From Isoetes taiwanensis (taxonomy: Eukaryota > Streptophyta > Lycopodiopsida > Isoetales > Isoetaceae), in NCBI GenBank assembly GCA_021234155.1, contig JAJEKV010000249.1, forward strand, positions 186,001-250,000: DNA of 64,000 nt. Reading direction: 5' to 3'. The position numbers and the translations under genes are program-made. The notes under the pieces were generated by a model. That model was given only the letters and a program-made list of their open reading frames with translations, searched no databases and was not told the DNA's origin. Below are positions 57,780 through 64,000 of the stretch, one piece after another (position 1 is the first letter of the stretch; every line of letters begins with the position of its first letter).

Positions 57780-58785
57780 CTATGGTGGAGCATTAAACAC
57801 CTACCACAACATAGATGAATACGTGAGACTAAAAATCATCATGCAGCATGAACATAAACTTTGAACTATCTTCAAACTCTACAATCTTGAACATAAACTC
57901 CAACTTTAAACTGTCGAGCATAAACTACATGCCTCGAGATATATTGAGTTACAACTATTTACAACGAAGGAAAAAAAGATAGTTGAGCAATTTACACACA
58001 TCCTCTGCATCTCATTCTCATCAGCATGTTTATGGGCTCTCTTCCGTGATAAACTTAAAAATTGTAGAAATCATATGGGAGAGATATAAACTTGAGTATA
58101 GCATAGTGTGCTAAAATATAATAAAGCAGTGGCTTATACTTTGTTATTGGCTTTCTAAACTCTCTAAGCTCCTGACATGGTACCCAGCTTATCAAAGTTT
58201 TTGTGTCTGTGTCTTTAATGCAGATCACCATTGGCAAGGTCTTGACCATAATACCGCATTCATCAGATACTAGATACTGAGCAAAGCCTCCTAGATATTA
58301 TTTAATAAGGCTTAGCATTCAACATGCATAAGCTATCTTTTAGGCACATGAATCATTTACACATAATATTCAAGATCTGTAAATCATTGCCAGGATAGAA
58401 GGCTTGTCCTTTTGGCTAAGGGAAAACATGTGCTATGTCTCTGCCAATTTTATGAACTTCCTATTAGCAGCGAAACTCACTTGGACACATAGAATTGCAA
58501 ATTGTCTAAGACCTGGATTCATTAATTAGACAACTGGATTTTTTAATGACACAGGGATAATCGGCAGAATAAATATTTAATAACTTTAGCAATGGTTGTT
58601 CAACTCTTAATTTAGAATGCACATGCACATGCCAATGAAAAGGAGTGAAGCTTTCTAACTTTTTCTGCCTCAAACAACCCCAATCATAAACAAATACAGG
58701 GCTAGAAATATTGAGATCATAATGTGTTTTCAAGATGGCTAAGGTGTGTGCACATATTTTTAAGAATACAACAAGCTAGCTAACC
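57780..58785. other. No gene recognised
   Basis: AT-rich sequence with short frames only, for example 58249-58055 and 58733-58506 on the minus strand, neither recognisable. Confidence 0.4.
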
Positions 58786-58786
58786 A

Positions 58787-58860
58787 AAGAATAGAATAGA
58801 ATATGATTTTATCGTCCACGGAGACCAGCATCCTTTGTTCATAACTGCAGTAGGTTATAT
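58787..58860 (-). mobile_element. LINE 3' end fragment with pentamer tail
   Basis: On the minus strand ggtctccgtggacgataaaa is followed by a short ATTCT repeat. This is the same end as the LINE copies at 12-15 kb. No coding part is retained. Confidence 0.6.
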
Positions 58861-59414
58861 GAACTATTCCTTTATTATGACCCTAAACATAAGTAAAGGC
58901 CCATAAAAGCAAGAATCCAAAGCTTCTCCTTATATAATGTAAGTTTAGATATAGCCCAAACGTATTTAATCGTGACTTCAGATAGTATACTTCAAATATT
59001 GCCCAAATTCAACTTTAAAATTGCATGTTCTACGCATGTAAAGACCCACGAAAGCAAAAATTTAAAGCTTCTGGTTCTGAATGTACCAAGAAAATACAAT
59101 TCTGGAACAAGTGCATGGCATAATAGAAGATTATAGTAGAAGAAATTGCTTACTTCAACTGTGGTAGCTTCCCGACTCTATTAACAATAACCAGTTCTTT
59201 CTTACTTGGATAATCACAACGTCATGCATATCATGTGCTTCATGACGAAAATGGGTTTGCGCAGCCCTAAATGTGGAGAAGCGGTGGCTGGATCCTTCTT
59301 CTCCCTTGTCACGAGCAAAATTAAACTTTCCCCATTGTTTATGTTACCAAAATTCAAATCGAACTAAATTTCCCACTAATTTTGGAACTATGTTGATAGT
59401 TCAAAAACCAACAT

Positions 59415-59548
59415 AATGAGACACTATACCATGCTTCAACCATGTGACACCACTCTTCAAGCCAAGAGCAGCCAGAGTGTCTTTCAGTTTATGCCCACCA
59501 AGTTCAGCCAACTGTTCAACAGGATTAATAATCATCTAAATCAAGAGA
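59415..59548 (-). pseudogene. SF3A3 (SF3a60) fragment
   Basis: On the minus strand LDLDDY is read in one frame. After a shift, VEQLAELGGHKLKDTLAALG then LKSGVTW follows. Together they match the SF3A3 segment around LDLDYYSTVEELMELGPEKLKEALAALGLKTGGT. SF3A3 is a U2 snRNP splicing factor. Nothing upstream or downstream of the protein was found with confidence, and the family's GGT is GVT. It is probably a small duplicated fragment downstream of the LysM gene. Confidence 0.55.
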
Positions 59549-59590
59549 TCCAGCTTTTTTGGTGGTTGTAACCTCCCAACATTTCCTTAC

Positions 59591-60671
59591 CTGGAATAAA
59601 CTGTAGAGCCTTGATATCCCTTGTAGACACAAGATTTGACTTTGCAGGAGCCACTTGATTTTCTTTTGCTAGACTCACCAATAGTTAGGTTGCTATTTGC
59701 ACATTGTAGTGATCCACACGAAGTTGACACGTAAGCTGCAGAACAGAAGACCCTTCCAAAAAAAAGAAGAGTGTAATTATGAGTGAAATAATAGCAAAAA
59801 CATACAACCATGACTTATAGTTTATACTCGCTCTTCTCCATTAGCAGAACAGCTGCATTGCACACAGTCGTATGCAGTAAGTGGATAGCTGTTCCTCGCT
59901 ACTATTAAACCATAATCACTCGAACTCATATTGAAGGAAGAGTTGCATGCTGCAAGAAAAAAAAAATTAGGAACTCTTTCTCAAATAATATCTTCACCAT
60001 GTAATGTTATATAGAGTTACCTGTAATTGGAATTTGCATAACATTGCCGATGGTACTGTTACTATTGAGACCAGTCAGATTGGAAGTAGTAATACCATAT
60101 TCTATAGCAATTCCAGACACTGTGCCATTTTCTTTGAACTTATAAGTAGCATAGAAAGTAGGCTTGCCCTTGAAAGTATGAGAGTGACAAGCACAAGAAT
60201 AAGGGATGATGAAATTTTGGCCAGGAAATATCGTACTAACATCTGTGATGTTACTAATATCTGCAATCTCCTGGTATGTGACGAGATCATTATACTTTGT
60301 GGTTATTTTCGACAACCAATCCCCATCTTGAACTGTATAAGTGGTAAGTTACCTTTCCTAACATTATTCACACATGACCAAGAAACAGAGACTCTGATCA
60401 CATCCCCTGTGTAAACAAGTGTGTCTTTGACATTTTCAGCTTTAGTATCATAATTATTTGCCTCCACTACTTTATCAAAATCAACAAAAAAGAGAGAAGC
60501 AGTGTCTGCCAAGGGCATGTTAGTTGATGCACTGTAAGCAATGATAGACTCACAAGGAGAGTCCCCAGTATGGCAGCTTTCATTAAAAGAGGTAAATGCA
60601 TAACCATGCTGATAGATGAGAAACAAGAAGGAAAAAGGGATCAGAGAATGCCTTGAGCTTGGATGTGCCAT
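59591..60671 (-). pseudogene. LysM-domain GPI-anchored receptor-like protein (LYM/LYP type), damaged or mis-assembled
   Basis: ATG 60671 opens a signal peptide (MAHPSSRHSLIPFSFLFLIY) and the cysteine-rich LysM ectodomain: CESIIAYSASTNMPLADTAS, a first LysM to about SVSWSCVNN, then a second LysM (VQDGDWLSKITTKYNDLVTY, GQNFIIPYSCACHS). A one-base loss near 60338-60342 breaks the frame between them. Exon two is 59949-59828 (SSSDYGLIVARNSYPLTAYD, then CVQCSCSANGE). Exon three is 59752-59591 (AAYVSTSCGSLQCANSNLTI). The phase between exons two and three also fails by one base. The last exon with the GPI signal was not found. The family binds chitin or peptidoglycan oligosaccharides at the plasma membrane. 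One-base errors could be assembly artefacts, so a live gene is possible. Confidence 0.75.
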
Positions 60672-60719
60672 GCTGTTTGGAGCAAACAGGTGCCGGAGTT
60701 GGAGGCACATGCTTCTCTT

Positions 60720-61040
60720 CCCAGTGCCGGATGGCCATAGCTTAGTTTATGTCCGAACCTTAGGAATGGCCATACCTTAGTTTATGCCAGGATTGACCGT
60801 CTATATATGCTTGACAGATCAAGACTTCTACATATGCCGTATCCTTCTTCCCCAATAAATTCAATGACAGGCTCTTCTTTAAGCATCTCCCCAAAATAAA
60901 CTCTGGGTCTAAAACTTGAAAATGTGGATTGATCCTCTGCGTTCAGAGGCATGGCGATGCCGTTTATCCAGTTTCACACCGGCTGCCCAGCAACACTGGC
61001 GATCGCCAGTTTACAACCAACAATAAGTTTAGAGCAGTTT
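60720..61040. promoter_or_regulatory. Upstream region of the LysM gene
   Basis: It contains an imperfect direct repeat (ggccata(g/c)cttagtttatg near 60736 and 60770). No clear TATA box was fixed. Confidence 0.35.
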
Positions 61041-61043
61041 TTT

Positions 61044-61083
61044 GCATATCCTAGGCATATTCCAGCATATGCCTAGGATATGC
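61044..61083. other. Perfect 17-bp inverted repeat, 6-base loop
   Basis: The arms GCATATCCTAGGCATAT (61044-61060) and its exact complement (61067-61083) flank TCCAGC. T-runs and A-runs extend the potential stem slightly. It is a strong hairpin of unknown role. Confidence 0.85.
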
Positions 61084-61089
61084 CAAAAA

Positions 61090-62990
61090 CCCACATGAGC
61101 ACCCTAGGGGCAACCCAAAAAACTGAAAAATCAAAAGGAAAGCCTATGTGATGCCATAGAATTGGCTTGCTCTCATATGCCATCGCTGCCATAGCCTACA
61201 ATAGTTCCAGAATGGGTCTGCAGGGAGTTTCAGCCACTTTCGACGGCAAGGTTAAGCAAGCATAGAGCTTTCCATAGAAAATATTTAGGGCGGGCTTGCT
61301 CTCCAGTCTGAGGCAGTGGCCCTGCATTGTCTCTATTGGCTTTAAGCAGTATTTAGTCCACCATTTTTTGGTAATGAAAACATGCAATTCTGGTGTCCAG
61401 CATATCAGCTACGATAGGTCTTTTTGATTAGCAATTAGAGATTTACGCTCTTTCTAGGCCTCGATATCCGCCAGAGCTTTTTCCCTTTTTAGCATCACAT
61501 ACAAGGAATCATACAAAAGCATGGAATGTTAGCATAAAAAATGGCCAGTCTGCAAGCATGGTATGCTTTTCTATTTACAAACCCTAATTTGTATCCCTAA
61601 ATCTAATGTTCATAATATTTGCAGTTAGCAGATTATTTCGACACTGTTATAGGCTTTCTAAATCTAATGTCTATAATTTTTGCAGTTAGTAGACTATTTT
61701 GACACTGTTATAGCCACAGATGTTAGCAAATAACAATTAGAGCATGTTGTAAAACGACCAAACATAACATATGATGTAGCTTTAGAAAAGATGAGTTTTG
61801 AAGATCTTAGTGTCATAATAGGTCCTACTCTACTTGATGTGCATGGACTTGCATCAGGAGCTTACCAAAGTTAAGGCGACCCAGCACAGCCAATCATATC
61901 ATCTTATCAAATGGCGAATAACAGCTCTAGCAGATTTTCAACTTCCGAGTTTCTTATCATGGAATCAGACACTTTTAAATTGATGCTACTCCTTTCAGCA
62001 TCGGTTCAAGCAACTGATCATAGGTAAAAGGTTTGAGCTTCTGTGCTGGAATGTGCGCTTTAGAGTTTTTGGTAACTGGAAAGGATAATTTTGTTTTAAA
62101 ACAAGTAGCTTATTGGCCCTTTTGAATGGGTTGTTGTATGTATATATGTACTACTTTCTGTGATTTCTCTCTAAGTTTTTTGTTTAAGAGTTGCAATTTC
62201 ACGGGGAAGTGTTGTGATAAAAAACTTATGAATTATGACGTAAATTTGCTATACACTACCGCTATAAGTTCTGCATCAGAGCTTCTAATGCAATACGTGT
62301 TCGAAAGAAATGCTCTAGCACTGAATACTTAACACTTTTTGAATGAAAAGAACTTTGGCTGTAACTTAAAAATGTAAGTTATATGTAGATTGTGAATTTG
62401 ACATGTTGGACATGCTCTTAAAAATGTAAGTTATATGCAGGTTGTGAATTTGACATGTTGAACATGCTTTGCCAACATTAGCTTTAATTTTGAAGCCATG
62501 CAAATGGCTTGTAGACATTTTATTTAATATATTCTCATTGCTTGAAAATTTGAGTGGATATCTACATGTAATCCTCAGGTAATTCTTTGCTAACATATGA
62601 CAATTAATTAACTAACTAATGCTATCTACACCTATTTCGTTTGCATTGTTATGTAGTTATCAGTGCACACACAATTGCCTTACAAATAATGTCTAACATT
62701 GCGAAGCACCCAGAGGTCCAGTTCGAGAAGGGAATCCTCATTGAGTTCAATTCCCTCAATATGGTGACTTATATGACCCTTTAATAATATCCATTAAGCA
62801 GAAGCGTGACATTAAGTTTTGAATCTATTGTGGAATACAATTGAATAGAACCAACCCATTAGATTAACACGCTCAACAGTTGTAGTATGTTATAGTGAAG
62901 GTTAAGCCCCAAGCTTTAGCACCAAGGTTTCAAGCTTCATCCAGTCATTCTAATAAAAAATATTGCTTACAATGTTATCTTTGACTACAA
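61090..62990. repeat. Gene-free stretch with two small tandem duplications
   Basis: A 61-bp unit is duplicated at 61597-61720 (ctaaatctaatg...cactgttatag). A 52-bp unit is duplicated at 62365-62468 (cttaaaaatgtaagttatat...tgaatttgacatgttg). No gene was recognised. Confidence 0.7.
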
Positions 62991-62999
62991 GTCTTCAAA

Positions 63000-63657
63000 A
63001 CTTTAATTCAACTTTGGCGAGCATATATTAAATGTTCACATCATTTTTCAACTCGCTGACCACACCATATTGTATCCAAGACCAAGTCATAACCTAATGT
63101 CCAATGTTATTTTGGATCATACTTGCCCCCATGGAGACTCGAACTCGAGCCTTGCTCTAATACCAAATGTAATGTTCTTAATCGACATGCCCTTAACCAA
63201 CTGGGCAAAACCATCTAGGCAGTTATGAGTAGTAGCTTCTATCCATTTATGTTAGTGTCTTGGAAACGCGATACCAAGATCCACTCGACGCGATCTCCCA
63301 TGGGTCCGTTACAAAAAACATTCAACATTCACTACTCAAGCGGCCTCCCATGTGTCCGTTACAATATCTCCCACTAGAACTATGGTCGTCCTCGAGCATC
63401 TCCAGAGACCACACCATCCCGTGGTGTCCAAGACCATACTGTCAAACGGTATCCAAGTCATACATGCCCCCATAGAGACTCAAACTTGAGCTCTACTCTG
63501 ATACCAAATGTAACGTTTCTAACCGACATGCTCTTAACCAATTGAGCAAAAACGGTCTAGATGTTTATGACTAGTCGCTTCTACCCATTTCTCGGGAATG
63601 CCACACAGGCACATTTAAGGATCAAATACGTGAGCGATCGACCATGGGACCGTTACA
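63000..63657 (-). mobile_element. Tandem TRIM-like miniature LTR element
   Basis: Two LTR-like units of 149 bp (63509-63657) and 146 bp (63168-63313) each begin TGTAACG and end GTTACA on the minus strand (TGTAATG..CCGTTACA as written on plus for the second). A third, 50-bp partial unit lies at 63314-63363. Each full unit is followed on the minus strand by two bases and a primer-site motif TGGTATCAGAG or TGGTATTAGAGC, complementary to initiator tRNA-Met. The internal segment (63508-63364) is about 145 bp and ends in a purine-rich AGTGGGAGATA before the next TGTAACGG, as a polypurine tract would. A tRNA-like box A (GCCCAGTTGGTTAAGG) lies in the LTR end and a box B (GAGTTCGAGTCTC) lies after the primer site. 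No ORF is present. Confidence 0.75.
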
Positions 63658-64000
63658 ATTTTCACCTGCTATTGTCATGAGGTTGCTAAATGGTTCTTAG
63701 ATTCTTTAACTAGAGATTTTCAAGACAAATATTTTGTCTAAACCTAGACAAGGTTAAGAAGGAGTTGTTTTTCTTTGCAAGATGGAAAGAGGCATTTTAA
63801 TCAAGAGTATGAATACAATACATATGTATGCCATCTAACTCTATAAGCACATAAAAGATGCCATCGAAATACAAGCCTCAAACACCTAATAGAGGAGATT
63901 AATTATAAGAATTAATCTAAAGATACTAAATCCAAATATGTTCTCTCATATCTGGCTCAAGGGAAGAACATCCATAACTCATCGGCGTTTTCTCCTCTCT
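63658..64000. other. No gene recognised
   Basis: AT-rich right edge. Its start may hold the polypurine side of a further TRIM unit (a GCAGGTGAAAA-like tract on the minus strand at about 63659-63669). Confidence 0.4.

Noticed and set aside
59196-59340. Possible further SF3A3 exon (FSTFRAAQTHFRHEAHDMHD-like reading)
   Set aside because: Resemblance to the SF3A3 zinc-finger region is too weak, and the zinc ligands are absent.
63154-63506. The tRNA-like boxes as a genuine tRNA gene
   Set aside because: The T arm is weak, there is no terminator, and the sequence spans repeated LTR-like ends with a primer site. A retroelement explains it better.

Overview
The window is nuclear DNA of a vascular plant with a repeat-rich, intron-rich genome. 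The best guess is a lycophyte of the Isoetes (quillwort) type; a fern is the main alternative. The evidence is a CURLY LEAF-type SET exon set, plant LysM and dephospho-CoA kinase genes, two decayed PLS/E-type PPR genes, and one organelle-type tRNA-Pro copy (57091-57164) whose departures from a normal cloverleaf are almost all C where U is expected. Hyper-edited organelle tRNAs of that kind are known from Isoetes mitochondria. The assignment is inference.

Three host genes look intact. They are a TTC1-like TPR co-chaperone (9183-10939, minus, 5 exons, 255 aa), a METTL-type methyltransferase (34815-38508, plus, 9 exons, 295 aa, with one GC-AG intron) and dephospho-CoA kinase (40828-41938, minus, 3 exons, 224 aa). 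In all three the splice phases sum to an open frame. A LysM receptor-like gene (59591-60671, minus) is nearly complete but has two frame problems. Fragments of an Enhancer-of-zeste gene (1378-1864), two PPR genes and SF3A3 (around 59.5 kb) are pseudogenic.

Most of the remainder is mobile DNA. From left to right: a LINE RT fragment (1-0.8 kb), a MULE (2.3-4.05), a Helitron (6.3-7.2), two truncated LINE copies ending in microsatellites (12.0-13.1 and 13.8-14.8), a SINE/LINE-tail insertion (15.6-16.2) in a Ty3/gypsy element (16.2-20.85) that also carries a hAT-type MITE, a long L1-like LINE (about 20.9-26.77) with promoter-like 5' tandem monomers and a Cys-rich extra ORF, PIF/Harbinger (28.9-30.9), and hAT (31.5-34.3). 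Further right are a 470-bp foldback MITE with 123-bp arms (43.35-43.81) and a 7,996-bp CACTA element (45023-53018) with intact TIRs, an ATT target duplication, CGTC-rich subterminal ends, three tRNA-like repeats and a 1.12-kb tandem array. The right edge (63.0-63.66) holds a tandem TRIM-like miniature LTR element with a tRNA-like Pol III signature across its LTR-primer-site junction.

The host genes show no operon-like relationship and sit as islands between nested transposons. Nothing here proves a new functional system. The strongest candidates for novelty are the CACTA macro-element, the TRIM/tRNA-like array, the C-rich organelle tRNA copy, and the unusual domain orders of the gypsy and L1-like elements.
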